DNA of 64,000 nt, from contig NZ_CP163435.1 of the NCBI RefSeq assembly GCF_041051975.1, positions 2,418,001 through 2,482,000 on the forward strand, written 5' to 3'. The notes under the pieces were generated by a model, which saw only the letters and a program-made list of their open reading frames with translations, was not told the DNA's origin and made no database searches. The position numbers and the translations under genes are program-made. Positions 8,115-16,627 of this stretch are shown here, piece by piece; the stretch's first letter is position 1; each line of letters opens with the position of its first letter. This stretch comes from Streptomyces sp. R21 (GTDB lineage: Bacteria; Actinomycetota; Actinomycetes; Streptomycetales; Streptomycetaceae).

Positions 8115-9161
8115 ATGAGACTGACCGACATATCGCTGAACTGGCTGCTTCCGGGCGCCGTTTTGCTCCTGGGCATGCTGGCGGCGGTGGCGGTGCTCGC
8201 GCGTGGCAAGCGGTCCGGGGAGACCACGTCGAGCGGCGAAGACTCGTGGGAGCGCAGCGAGGAGCGCCGCAGGCGCAAGGAGGCCATCTACGGCACGGCC
8301 TCCTACGTGCTGCTGTTCTGCTGTGCCGCCGTCGCCGCGGCGCTCTCCTTCCACGGCCTGGTCGGCTTCGGCCAGCAGAACCTCGGCCTCACCGACGGCT
8401 GGGAGTACCTGGTCCCGTTCGGCCTCGACGGCGCGGCCATGTTCTGCTCCGTCCTCGCGGTGCGCGAGGCCAGCCACGGTGACGCGGCGCTCGGCTCCCG
8501 GATACTCGTATGGACGTTCGCCGGTGCCGCCGCCTGGTTCAACTGGGTGCACGCGCCCCGGGGCGTCGACCACGCCGGTGCCCCGCAGTTCTTCTCCGGA
8601 ATGTCGCTGTCCGCCGCGGTGCTGTTCGACCGCGCGCTGAAGCAGACCCGCCGTGCGGCGCTGCGGGAGCAGGGCCTGGTCCCGCGCCCGCTGCCGCAGA
8701 TCCGGATCGTCCGCTGGCTGCGTGCTCCCCGTGAGACGTACAGCGCCTGGTCGCTGATGCTCCTGGAGAACGTGCGCACGCTGGACGAGGCGGTCGACGA
8801 GGTCCGCGAGGACAAGCGCCAGAAGGAGCAGACCCGACTGCGCCGTCGCGAGCAGGAGCGGGTCGAGCGCGCGCACCTGAAGGCGATCAGCCGCGGCCAC
8901 CGCGGCATTGTCGGCCGCGGCGGCTCACGCCAGAACGAGACCACGACGACCGTGGAGCGGGCCCCTGCCCCGGCGACCGCGGACTCTGCCATATCGGCGC
9001 CGGAGCAACTGCCCGTACGTTCCCGTCCCTCCCTGCAGCCCGTCCGCAAGAGCACTGACCCCATCACCGTCGACCTCACCGCCGAGGACGACACGATGGC
9101 ACTGCCGCGCCTGGACTCCCTGGAGCGCAAGCTCAAGGACCTGGAGCAGCAGTTCGGCTGA
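8115..9161 (+). CDS. DUF2637 domain membrane protein
   Basis: 348-residue protein. A first hydrophobic span lies at about residues 10-30 (LPGAVLLLGMLAAVAVLA). A basic cytoplasmic loop follows, then two or three more spans (TASYVLLFCCAAVAAALSF, LVPFGLDGAAMFCSVLAV, ILVWTFAGAAAWFNWVHAP) that form the DUF2637 unit. The C-terminal half is a long charged, probably coiled cytoplasmic tail (EQTRLRRREQERVERAHLKA) ending in a short heptad-like segment (RLDSLERKLKDLEQQFG). DUF2637 proteins are common in streptomycetes, also beside plasmid-transfer genes; their function is unknown. The ATG at 8115 begins the first membrane helix; an upstream reading lacks support. Confidence 0.8.
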   Translation: MRLTDISLNWLLPGAVLLLGMLAAVAVLARGKRSGETTSSGEDSWERSEERRRRKEAIYGTASYVLLFCCAAVAAALSFHGLVGFGQQNLGLTDGWEYLVPFGLDGAAMFCSVLAVREASHGDAALGSRILVWTFAGAAAWFNWVHAPRGVDHAGAPQFFSGMSLSAAVLFDRALKQTRRAALREQGLVPRPLPQIRIVRWLRAPRETYSAWSLMLLENVRTLDEAVDEVREDKRQKEQTRLRRREQERVERAHLKAISRGHRGIVGRGGSRQNETTTTVERAPAPATADSAISAPEQLPVRSRPSLQPVRKSTDPITVDLTAEDDTMALPRLDSLERKLKDLEQQFG

Positions 9162-9234
9162 GGCCGAGAGCGGTTCGGCCGAAGCCGGGCCCGCGTCCGA
9201 GTCCGGGACGGTTTCCGGGACTTGGACCGCACAC

Positions 9235-9282
9235 ACTGGATGGGGGCGCCGCCTGCGATGTCAGGCGGCGCCCCCATCCAGT
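9235..9282. terminator. Long perfect hairpin, bidirectional terminator
   Basis: Two perfect 21-base arms (9235-9255 and 9262-9282) with a 6-base loop CGATGT. It lies between convergent genes; the right arm is also the last six codons of the minus-strand ATPase gene, whose stop falls in the loop. No U-run follows, as is usual for streptomycete terminators. Confidence 0.8.
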
Positions 9283-9809
9283 TCGAACCACACCGATTTG
9301 CCCACGCCGTGCGCCCGTACCCCCCACGCGTCCGCGAGGGACTGGACGAGAACGAGGCCTCTGCCGTGCGTACCGTCGTCGGCGTTCGGTACCCGCAGTC
9401 TGGGCCTGCGTCCCACGAAGTCCCGTACCTCCACGCGGAGTCCGCGAGGCGAGACGGTGGCTGTCAGGACGGCGTCGTGGTCGGTGTGGATGAGCGCGTT
9501 GGTGACGAGCTCGCTGGTCAGCAGCTCGGCTATCTCGGACTTTCCCGGCCTCCCCCAGTGCCGTAACAAATCCCTCAGTGCTCTGCGGGCCTCGGGCACC
9601 GCCCGCAGGTCCGCCCTGCCGAGCCTGCGCTTGAGCTGCGCGGCACCCGACTGATCCATGGCACCCTCGGACGCTTCCTCCACTGTCGTCTTCGCCGAGG
9701 ACGCCCCCATGGTCGTGGGACCGCCTCCTCGCACCTGCCTCTTCATGACCCCCGCCTGCACGCCGATGTCGGATTTCCCTCCTGCTCGAACACGTTCACG
9801 GGAATCCAT
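9261..9809 (-). CDS. ATP-binding protein, anti-sigma/RsbW-like histidine kinase-type ATPase
   Basis: 182-residue cytoplasmic protein with a single HATPase_c_2 domain (about residues 60-180). The N box is ELLTSELVTNALIHTD and the G1/G2 region is DDGTHGRGLVLVQSLADAWGV. Such proteins are abundant in Streptomyces; some bind anti-anti-sigma partners or phosphorylate them, most have no known partner. No sigma or antagonist gene is adjacent. Start is uncertain: the ATG at 9809 (MDSRERV) follows a purine-rich GGACGGGG, while later Mets (MKRQV, MGASS, MDQSG) would remove up to 50 non-conserved residues. The end of the gene doubles as one arm of the terminator hairpin. Confidence 0.8.
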   Translation of the reverse strand: MDSRERVRAGGKSDIGVQAGVMKRQVRGGGPTTMGASSAKTTVEEASEGAMDQSGAAQLKRRLGRADLRAVPEARRALRDLLRHWGRPGKSEIAELLTSELVTNALIHTDHDAVLTATVSPRGLRVEVRDFVGRRPRLRVPNADDGTHGRGLVLVQSLADAWGVRAHGVGKSVWFELDGGAA

Positions 9810-10556
9810 GCCCCGTCCAGAACGTGACAGTCATGTCGAATCGACAACCATGCGCCGTACGCCCACGGATGCGCCGTGTCCGCACCGGGAAGCGCCCCCT
9901 GGAGCCCGGCGCCGGAGACGCCCGTGGCTCCGGGCGAGGATCCGTGCCACAACGGCCGATCACCTGTGATCGCTCATGAGAGCGAGGGGAGCGCGCGCCG
10001 CGGAGGGCTGTCCGCCCGCGCACCTCGCCGATGGGCGGCGCGGGTGCCCTGCCCGCGGCGGAGCCCGGAGGGCCGGTGACGGCAGGCGGGCGCCCCACCT
10101 GCGTGACCCGGGGAAAGCCCTGGTGAATGGGGTGAGTTGAGGGGACGTCCATGGCCCGGAGAAATGGCGGGGCCCCGAGGTCGCGGGGTGTGGTGGCGCC
10201 GGGCCGGAGGGATGGAGGGCCCGTCGGGTGGGCAGAATGCATCTGGTACGTCGCCGTCGGCATCCTCCGCCCGGCATGTGCCCGCGCTGCCGATACCCGG
10301 GTTCGCGGAGCCTCCGCGGCGAGGTGCGGCTGGCGTCCGCCGCGGGGCGGGACGGCGCACTTGACGGTCCACCACCCCCTCGCACCTACGTTGCGCAGTG
10401 GCACGGTGACCGTGGGCAATCGCCCCAACTACCGATTCTCGTCTGCCGATCCGGCCGTACGCGAGCGGGGCATAGGGCTCCCGTACGACACGCAAGGGCG
10501 CCGCCGGCGGAGCCCGAACGCTCCCCGCCGACGACGCCTGCTCCCCCGAGCCCCCG
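9810..10556. other. Long intergenic region, no supported gene
   Basis: 747 bases without a convincing reading frame: the open frames present are Arg/Pro/Gly-rich on both strands and show no family motif or ribosome binding site. A small perfect hairpin CGCTC-ATGA-GAGCG sits at 9971-9984. An imperfect GC-rich inverted repeat near 10500-10540 (CGGCGGAGC / GCTCCCCGCCG) may end the gene at 10557. The rest is featureless to the eye; a non-coding RNA cannot be excluded. Confidence 0.5.
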
Positions 10557-11063
10557 TTACTTGCCGCCGATGCCCCTGGTTCCGATGTGGATGATCTTGT
10601 GGCTCCTGGTCATGTCGACGATGAGCTTGGTGGTGGTCCGGTCGCCCCACGTCAGGGTGATCGCGGCCTCCGTGTAGTCCGCCGTGCCGTTGTCGGTCAC
10701 CGTCCACTTCACAGGGACGTTCTGGGCGCGCAGGACGCCGTCCGCGTGGTTCCTGGCCTCCCACGTCTTGATCTCGTTGAGGTAGGAGGCGCTCACGTAG
10801 TACTTGCGGAGCGCGTCCGCCAGCTTGCCGCCGTGGTCGGGGTCGCTCTGGGCGTCGATGTAGGCGCCGTAGAAGTCGGCGATCCGGGTCACCGAGTCGG
10901 ACGGCTTCCCGCTGACCGTCCGGAACGCGGCGGCCCCCGAGGACGCCTGCGCCGAGGAGGTGAGCCCCAGCGGCAGGGCGACGGCCGCGGCGAGCCCGAC
11001 GGCCAGGGCGGCGCGGCGAACCGGCTTACGGACCGACTTGCGGGCGCTGTTGTTGCTGTTCAT
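10557..11063 (-). CDS. Secreted protein of unknown function
   Basis: 168-residue protein with a typical Sec signal peptide: basic N-terminus (MNSNNSARKSVRKPVRRA), hydrophobic core (ALAVGLAAAVALPLGL) and likely cleavage after AQA near residue 40. The mature part, about 128 residues, begins with Ser-rich sequence. It has a helix-strand pattern reminiscent of small extracellular NTF2-like or accessory domains (VTRIADFYGAYIDA, LRKYYVSASYLNEIKTWE, then a beta-rich end VKWTVTDNGTADYTEAAITL), but no family could be assigned. GGGGACAACTC precedes the ATG. It is divergent from the XRE-type membrane regulator, which may control or sense it. Confidence 0.75.
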   Translation of the reverse strand: MNSNNSARKSVRKPVRRAALAVGLAAAVALPLGLTSSAQASSGAAAFRTVSGKPSDSVTRIADFYGAYIDAQSDPDHGGKLADALRKYYVSASYLNEIKTWEARNHADGVLRAQNVPVKWTVTDNGTADYTEAAITLTWGDRTTTKLIVDMTRSHKIIHIGTRGIGGK

Positions 11064-11308
11064 GAGTGAGTTGTCCCCGTGTGTGAGTTCAGGACGCCGG
11101 TGGTCGATCCGGCGTCGTTCGGTGCGACACCAAGAGCATCAGCGGTCCCAGGAAGCGGACGCAAGCACCGGCATCCGATCCGCGACCATGGAACCATCCC
11201 ACCCCCTTTGACGTGCAGATCTATGGAGTGCCTGGGATGCCGTCCCGGGACGGCAGACGCCCGCCCGGACCAGGTGGGCGCACACGCATACACGAGTACG
11301 GGGGAACC

Positions 11309-12588
11309 GTGTCGACCCGGGACGACGACGTCGAGGAGTTCGCGGCGCAGCTGAGACAGCTGAAGGCGCGCACGGACCGCAGCTACGGGTCCCTCGCCCG
11401 ACGGCTCACCATGAACACCTCCACGCTGCACCGCTACTGCGCGGGCGAGGCGGTCCCGCTCGACTTCGCGCCCCTGGAGCGGTTCGCCGCGCTGTGCGGG
11501 GCCTCGCCGGACGAACGGCTCGAACTGCACCGCCGCTGGATCCGGGCCGTGGAGGCACGGCGGCGGCCTCGGTCCACGGATACGCCGGCGGACCGGATCG
11601 CTCCCACTGAGCCTGGTGCGCCCTCGTCGATGACGGAGAACGCGGAGGCTACGGAGGCTACGGAGGTCTCGCAGGCGACGGAGGTCTCACAAGCCCCGAC
11701 AACCCCGGAGGTCTCGCAGGCCTCTGAAGCCTCAAAGGCCTCTCAAGCCCCAGAGGCCCCGAAGCCCCTGAAGGCCCCGAACCACGAGCCCTCCCCCGTC
11801 CCCACCACCCGCCCCCGGCACCGCAAACGCCGCACACTCACCATCGCCCTGGCCTCCGCCCTCCTCGCCGTACTGGCAAGCCTCCTGGCCCTGTCGACCG
11901 ACGACGACGCCACCTCGCCCCCCGCTTCCAAGCCCCGTTCCCGAAGCGCCACCACGCTCACCGCCGCCATCCCCCCGCTCCCCTCACCTGGACCGCCGAC
12001 TCCCAGGCCTGGGAGCTCCACTGCGATCACGACTACGTCATCGGCAAGCGGCCGGCGCAGGTTCCGCCTCCCCCGGTCGAACAGGACGCCGCGGTGTGGG
12101 CGGACACCCAGGGCGCGGTGCACGGCCGCGAGACGCTGGTGCGGATCTCGGTGCAGGGGCGCAGCTCGACCGCCGTGGTCCTGGAGGCGCTCCGGGTCCG
12201 GGTCGTCGGGCGGGACGCCCCGCTGCGGGGCACGGCCTATTCGATGGCGCAGGGCTGCGGCGGGGACATGACGCCCAGCTCCTTCGCGATCGACCTGGAC
12301 GTGCACCGCCCTACGGTCCGCCCCGTCGCGGGCGGCGACTCCGGCACGCCGATCCCCGCGAGGCATCTGCCCTTTCGGGTGTCGGCGACGGATCCGGAGG
12401 CCCTGGAGGTCAAGGCCCTGACCGAGGACTGCGACTGCCGCTGGTACCTGGAGCTCGACTGGTCCTCCGTGGGGCGCACCGGCACGGTCCGCATCGACGA
12501 CCACGGCCGCCCGTTCCGCACCAGCGGCATCAAGGGCCTGCCCCGGTACTGGTACGCCGACCGGGGCTGGACCCCGATCGTCAGCTGA
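11309..12588 (+). pseudogene. Membrane-anchored XRE-type regulator, frameshifted
   Basis: Reading from the GTG at 11309 (preceded by GGGGGA) gives an N-terminal XRE-like helix-turn-helix (YGSLARRLTMNTSTLHRYCA), then a repetitive linker rich in the units EATE, EVSQA and EASKA. A basic stop-transfer segment and one membrane helix (LTIALASALLAVLASLLALS) follow. Around 11970-11990 the sense continues in another frame, starting LTWTADSQAWELHCDHDYVIG and running to the stop at 12588 as an extracellular beta-rich domain containing CGG and CDC motifs. The combined length (1280 bases, about 426 codons) is one base short, consistent with a lost C in the run ATCCCCCCG at 11969-11977. It is either a real inactivating frameshift or a sequencing error in a homopolymer. 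The intact product would be an inner-membrane sensor-regulator. Confidence 0.7.
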
Positions 12589-12614
12589 CGCGCACCCTAT
12601 GCCTGACCCACGCC

Positions 12615-14357
12615 CTAAGGGCGCGGCATGTTGCGCAGGTTGGAGCGGGCCATCTGCACCATCCGTCCGACTCCGCCGTCCAGGACGATCTTCGACGCGG
12701 ACAGGGCGAAGCCCGTCACCATCTCGGCGCTGATCTTCGGCGGGATGGAGAGGGCGTTGGGGTCGGTGACGATGTCGACGAGGGCCGGGCCCTTGTGCTT
12801 GAAGGCGTCCTTCAGGGCGCCCGCGAGCTGCTTGGGCTTCTCGACGCGTACGCCGTAGGCGCCGCAGGCGCGGGCGACGGCCGCGAAGTCGGGGTTCTTG
12901 TTCGCGGTGCCGTAGGAGGGAAGCCCGGCGACGAGCATCTCCAACTCGACCATGCCGAGGGAGGAGTTGTTGAACAGGACGATCTTCACCGGCAGGTCGT
13001 ACTGGACGAGGGTGAGGAAGTCGCCCATCAGCATGGAGAATCCGCCGTCGCCGGAGAGCGAGACGACCTGGCGGCCGCGGTCGGCGAACTGGGCGCCGAT
13101 CGCCATCGGCAGCGCGTTCGCCATCGAGCCGTGCGAGAACGAACCGATGATGCGGCGGCGGCCGTTGGGCGAGATGTAGCGGGCGGCCCAGACATTGCAC
13201 ATCCCGGTGTCGACGGTGAACACCGCGTCCTCGTCGGCGAGTTCGTCCACCACCGCCGCCACGTACTCGGGATGGATCGGAACGTGCTTCTCGACCTTCC
13301 TCGTGTACGCCTTGACGACGCCCTCCAGCGCGTCGGCGTGCTTCTTCAGCATCTTGTCGAGGAAGCGCCGGTTCTCCTTGGTCCGCACGCGCGGGATGAG
13401 ACAGCGCAGCGTCTCCTTCGCGTCGCCCCACACGGCCAGGTCCAGCTTCGAGCGGCGGCCGAGGTGTTCGGGCCGTACGTCGATCTGGGCGATCTTCACG
13501 TTGTCGGGCAGGAAGGCGTTGTACGGGAAGTCGGTGCCGAGCAGGATCAGCAGGTCGCATTCGTGGGTGGCCTCGTATGCGGCGCCGTAGCCGAGCAGTC
13601 CGCTCATGCCGACGTCGTACGGGTTGTCGTACTGGATCCACTCCTTGCCCCGAAGTGCGTGTCCCACCGGGGACTTGATCTTCCCGGCGAACGCCATGAC
13701 CTCGGCGTGCGCTCCCGCCGTGCCGCTGCCGCAGAACAGGGTGACCTTGTCGGCCTCGTCGATCAGCGCGACGAGCTTGTCGATCTCGGCGTCGCCCGGT
13801 CGCACGCTGGGCCGGGAGGTGACGAGGGCGGTCTCGACGGGCTTGTCGGGGGCGGCCTGGTCCGCGATGTCGCCGGGCAGTGTCACGACGCTCACCCCGC
13901 TCTGCCCGACCGCGTGCTGGATCGCCGTCTGGAGCAGACGGGGCATCTGCTTCGGGTTGGAGATCATCTCGCTGTAGTGGCTGCACTCGCGGAAGAGCTG
14001 GTCGGGGTGGGTCTCCTGGAAGTAGCCGAGGCCGATCTCGCTGGAGGGGATGTGGGAGGCGAGGGCGAGGACCGGGGCCATGGAGCGGTGGGCGTCGTAC
14101 AGACCGTTGATGAGGTGCAGGTTGCCGGGGCCGCAGGAGCCGGCGCAGGCGGTCAGCTTCCCGGTGACCTGGGCCTCCGCGCTCGCGGCGAAGGCGGCGG
14201 TCTCCTCGTGCCGGACATGGATCCAGTCGATCGCGGAGTTGCGGCGGATCGCGTCCACCACGGGGTTCAGACTGTCGCCGACCACGCCGTACAGCCGCTT
14301 GACGCCCGCGCGGGCGAGGATGTCGACGAACTGCTCGGCGACGTTCTGCTTGGCCAT
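12615..14357 (-). CDS. poxB: Pyruvate dehydrogenase (quinone)/pyruvate oxidase
   Basis: 580-residue thiamine-diphosphate enzyme that decarboxylates pyruvate to acetate and CO2 and passes electrons through FAD to the quinone pool. N-terminal ThDP-binding PYR domain with catalytic Glu in WIHVRHEETAAFAASAE; central FAD-binding domain (about 190-330); C-terminal PP domain with the GDGG...NN cofactor motif (SLSGDGGFSMLMGD, VLFNNSSLGMVELE). Length matches the PoxB family (about 570-580). Its convergent neighbour ends 26 bases away. The AGGGG ribosome binding site lies in one arm of a 13-bp inverted repeat shared with the end of the preceding gene, so translation may be modulated by RNA folding. Acetolactate synthase is excluded by the best-fitting PoxB-type motifs. 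Confidence 0.92.
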   Translation of the reverse strand: MAKQNVAEQFVDILARAGVKRLYGVVGDSLNPVVDAIRRNSAIDWIHVRHEETAAFAASAEAQVTGKLTACAGSCGPGNLHLINGLYDAHRSMAPVLALASHIPSSEIGLGYFQETHPDQLFRECSHYSEMISNPKQMPRLLQTAIQHAVGQSGVSVVTLPGDIADQAAPDKPVETALVTSRPSVRPGDAEIDKLVALIDEADKVTLFCGSGTAGAHAEVMAFAGKIKSPVGHALRGKEWIQYDNPYDVGMSGLLGYGAAYEATHECDLLILLGTDFPYNAFLPDNVKIAQIDVRPEHLGRRSKLDLAVWGDAKETLRCLIPRVRTKENRRFLDKMLKKHADALEGVVKAYTRKVEKHVPIHPEYVAAVVDELADEDAVFTVDTGMCNVWAARYISPNGRRRIIGSFSHGSMANALPMAIGAQFADRGRQVVSLSGDGGFSMLMGDFLTLVQYDLPVKIVLFNNSSLGMVELEMLVAGLPSYGTANKNPDFAAVARACGAYGVRVEKPKQLAGALKDAFKHKGPALVDIVTDPNALSIPPKISAEMVTGFALSASKIVLDGGVGRMVQMARSNLRNMPRP

Positions 14358-14363
14358 GAGTCA

Positions 14364-14454
14364 CGCGCCCCTTGTGTCGTCCGGGAGGTCCGGGACCCGC
14401 GCCCGCTGCGGCGACCGGGATCCCTGCACCTCCCATGAATTCACAAGGGGCGCG
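14364..14454 (-). promoter_or_regulatory. Inverted repeat pairing the poxB ribosome binding site
   Basis: CGCGCCCCTTGTG at 14364-14376 and CACAAGGGGCGCG at 14442-14454 are perfect 13-bp complements, 65 bases apart. On the minus strand the first-transcribed arm follows the stop of the PP2C-like gene directly and the second holds the AGGGG before the poxB ATG. It may act as a terminator for the upstream gene or as a fold hiding the poxB ribosome binding site. Confidence 0.45.
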
Positions 14455-14455
14455 G

Positions 14456-16084
14456 TTACGCCTCCCAAACAGCCGCGGCCGTCCGGTCGTCGGCGTACCC
14501 CTTGACCCGCACCTGGGTGTCGGCGAGGAACGCGGCGAGGCCGGGCGCCTCCCCCGTCGACCACCGTGCCGTCAGGTGCTCGGCGAGCTCCGGTTCGCCG
14601 CGCAGCGGCTCGGCGAGGCCGCCCGTGCACAGCAGGAGCGTGTCACCCGGGCGGGCGACGGAGGCGCGGAAGCGGAAGGGGGCGCGGGGCGGTTCGGGGG
14701 CCGGTTCGTACGGGCTCGGGGGTGTCGTGATGCCGAGGTCCATGGTGAGCCGGTCGCCCTCGGGGGTCTCGTGCGGCAGCGAGCCGAAGCCGACCACGGC
14801 CTCGCCGGCCACCTCGGCGACCCGCGGCTCGATGTCCTGGCACTCGCCGTCCCGCAGCCGGAACAGACCACCCGCGCCGACACCGAAGAAGACGCGCGTA
14901 CGGCACTCCGGGTCGGCCGGGAGCAGCAGGCAGCGCAGGCTCGCGGTGTACTCCTCGGGCGCGATGCCCTGCTCGGCCGCGCTCGCCCGCAGCTTGCCGA
15001 GGCTGCGGTCGGTCAGCCGGTGCAGACCCGACTTCAGATCCCCGCGCCGGGCGGCCCGGATGTCCTCCGCCAGCCGCGCGTGGCTGCGCCCGACGGCCCG
15101 CCCGATCCATTGGCACGCCTCGGCGGCGGCCCGGTGCGCGCCGGGTGTGGCACGGGCCCCGGTCGCCATGGCGACGAGGACGAGCGCCTGCTCGCCGGTG
15201 CCGAAGCGGGCGGTGAGCAGGGAGTCGCGGCGGGGTTCGCCCCGGTAGCGCGCGGAGTCCCCGCGCACGGAGGCGGCGCGCAGCGTGCTGGTGCCGTAGC
15301 GCGCTCCGTCCAGCACGGTGTCGGCGACCAGGTCGTCCAGCTCGTCCGGGTCGGCGGGCGGGAGCGCGGTGGGCTCGGCGTCGTAGGTGGGCGGGCCGGA
15401 GCCCACGTGGTCGACGACGGGCGGCTCATGGGGCACGGCGAGGGCGGGCGGCCGTACGGCATCCCGCAGGGCGTCGCCCACCTCGTCCCGTACCGCGTCC
15501 TGGGGTTTCGAGGCGTCGGCGAGAAGCGCGGCGCTGTCCCCTTCGGCGAACGCCGTCCGCTCCGGGGCCCCGAGCGGCGGCACGTCGGCCGGTGCCCGGG
15601 ACACCGGGGGTGCCGCGTCGGGCGCCTCCGGCGATTCCGTGGGGGCACGGTCGGCGGGCTCCGCCGCGCGGAATCCCGGCGGGGTCGGCCCGGGCGGGAA
15701 GCTGGCCGGGCCCGGCGGGGCGGTGGGCGGGGCCTCCCACGGGGCGGGCTGCCGCGCCGGTCCGCTGATCTCCGGCGTGGCGGGAGGCACCGAGGCGGCG
15801 GCTCGATGCGGCGCGGCGCCGGGCCACTGACCGGTCTGGCCGCTCTGCTCCGGTACGGCGGGCGGCTGGGGCGGATGAGGCGGCACATCGCGGCGCGGCG
15901 CGGGTACCGGCTCCCGTCTCCCGTCCGGTTCCGACGCCGGCTCCACCGTCCCGAGCGCCGAGGCGAAGCGGTCGTCGAGGGAATCGGCGGCGGCCGCGGG
16001 CCCCGTGTCCTCGGTGGAGTCGTCGTACAACTGCCCCCACCAGTCGTCCTGCTGACCGGTGGGCCTCTCCCCCTGCTGGCTCAT
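14456..16084 (-). CDS. PP2C-like protein phosphatase domain protein (possibly inactive)
   Basis: 542 residues: a Pro/Ala/Glu-rich disordered N-terminal half (to about residue 240) and a C-terminal PP2C_2-like domain (about 275-540). The domain end is well preserved (PGDTLLLCTGGLAEPL, then YADDRTAAAVWEA). The metal-binding Asp-Gly pairs usually found as ADG and SDG are here AMATG and CTGG, so phosphatase activity is doubtful. Such proteins could act as pseudophosphatases in Ser/Thr phosphorylation signalling. Start chosen at MSQQGERPTG (ATG 16084, AGGGG close by); a longer reading upstream has shadow-like composition. Possibly transcribed with poxB. Confidence 0.75.
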   Translation of the reverse strand: MSQQGERPTGQQDDWWGQLYDDSTEDTGPAAAADSLDDRFASALGTVEPASEPDGRREPVPAPRRDVPPHPPQPPAVPEQSGQTGQWPGAAPHRAAASVPPATPEISGPARQPAPWEAPPTAPPGPASFPPGPTPPGFRAAEPADRAPTESPEAPDAAPPVSRAPADVPPLGAPERTAFAEGDSAALLADASKPQDAVRDEVGDALRDAVRPPALAVPHEPPVVDHVGSGPPTYDAEPTALPPADPDELDDLVADTVLDGARYGTSTLRAASVRGDSARYRGEPRRDSLLTARFGTGEQALVLVAMATGARATPGAHRAAAEACQWIGRAVGRSHARLAEDIRAARRGDLKSGLHRLTDRSLGKLRASAAEQGIAPEEYTASLRCLLLPADPECRTRVFFGVGAGGLFRLRDGECQDIEPRVAEVAGEAVVGFGSLPHETPEGDRLTMDLGITTPPSPYEPAPEPPRAPFRFRASVARPGDTLLLCTGGLAEPLRGEPELAEHLTARWSTGEAPGLAAFLADTQVRVKGYADDRTAAAVWEA

Positions 16085-16627
16085 GCCCCTAATTGTCCAC
16101 CGCGGGAGCCGGATGAAAACGGGGCATCCGGAAAAACCGGCCAGGGGACTGGTCGTCGAACGGCGTGTCGGATGACGTATCGAACGTGGATACGAAAACC
16201 GCCGGGCGGTTCCACCCCCCACGGGAGAACAGCCCGGCGGCGCCGGAGTGACCTGGGCCCGGCGCACAACGTGGGCCCGGGTCACGGTCTGGGTGACCGA
16301 TTCGCCGTTGGTGTCGGTCGGTTCGGCCCGAGTGTGACGTGCCTTCCTGGGTCTCCGCTGTGATTCACGGTCGAGATCCGGCCATCGCCATCACTCCCCA
16401 AGATCGCTTCACCCGTGTCCGCGCAGTCCGGTGCGACCGGCATCCGCGCAGGCCGGACCGGCCCACGACGGGCATTACGGGCAGCGATTGATGCTGCGGT
16501 GATGTGAGCTTGTCAGAGGGGCGGGGGGTACGGCGATGATGTCCGGAGGCGGGTTTGCGCCGTGGCTGTTTTCCGCCACGGACGCCGCCGACCGGCCGGA
16601 ACGGATCCATGGGGAGGGCATCGCCGC
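16085..16627. other. Intergenic region with two GC-rich hairpins
   Basis: 543 bases between divergent genes, without a supported gene. It holds two adjacent inverted repeats: CCGCCGGGC/GCCCGGCGG (16199-16207 and 16232-16240, perfect) and GTGACCTGGGCCC/GGGCCCGGGTCAC (16248-16260 and 16273-16285, one mismatch). They lie 115-200 bases upstream of the PP2C-like gene, so they are either an RNA leader structure, the end of an unseen transcript, or operators. Nothing else stands out. Confidence 0.45.

Noticed and set aside
10151..10594. Plus-strand frame of 147 codons in the 9.8-10.6 kb gap
   Set aside because: No ribosome binding site, biased composition, and overlap with the end of a convincing minus-strand gene.
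11743..14436. Long minus-strand open frame (897 codons) over poxB
   Set aside because: Arg/Gly/Pro-rich shadow frame; the overlapping poxB frame carries all ThDP enzyme motifs.
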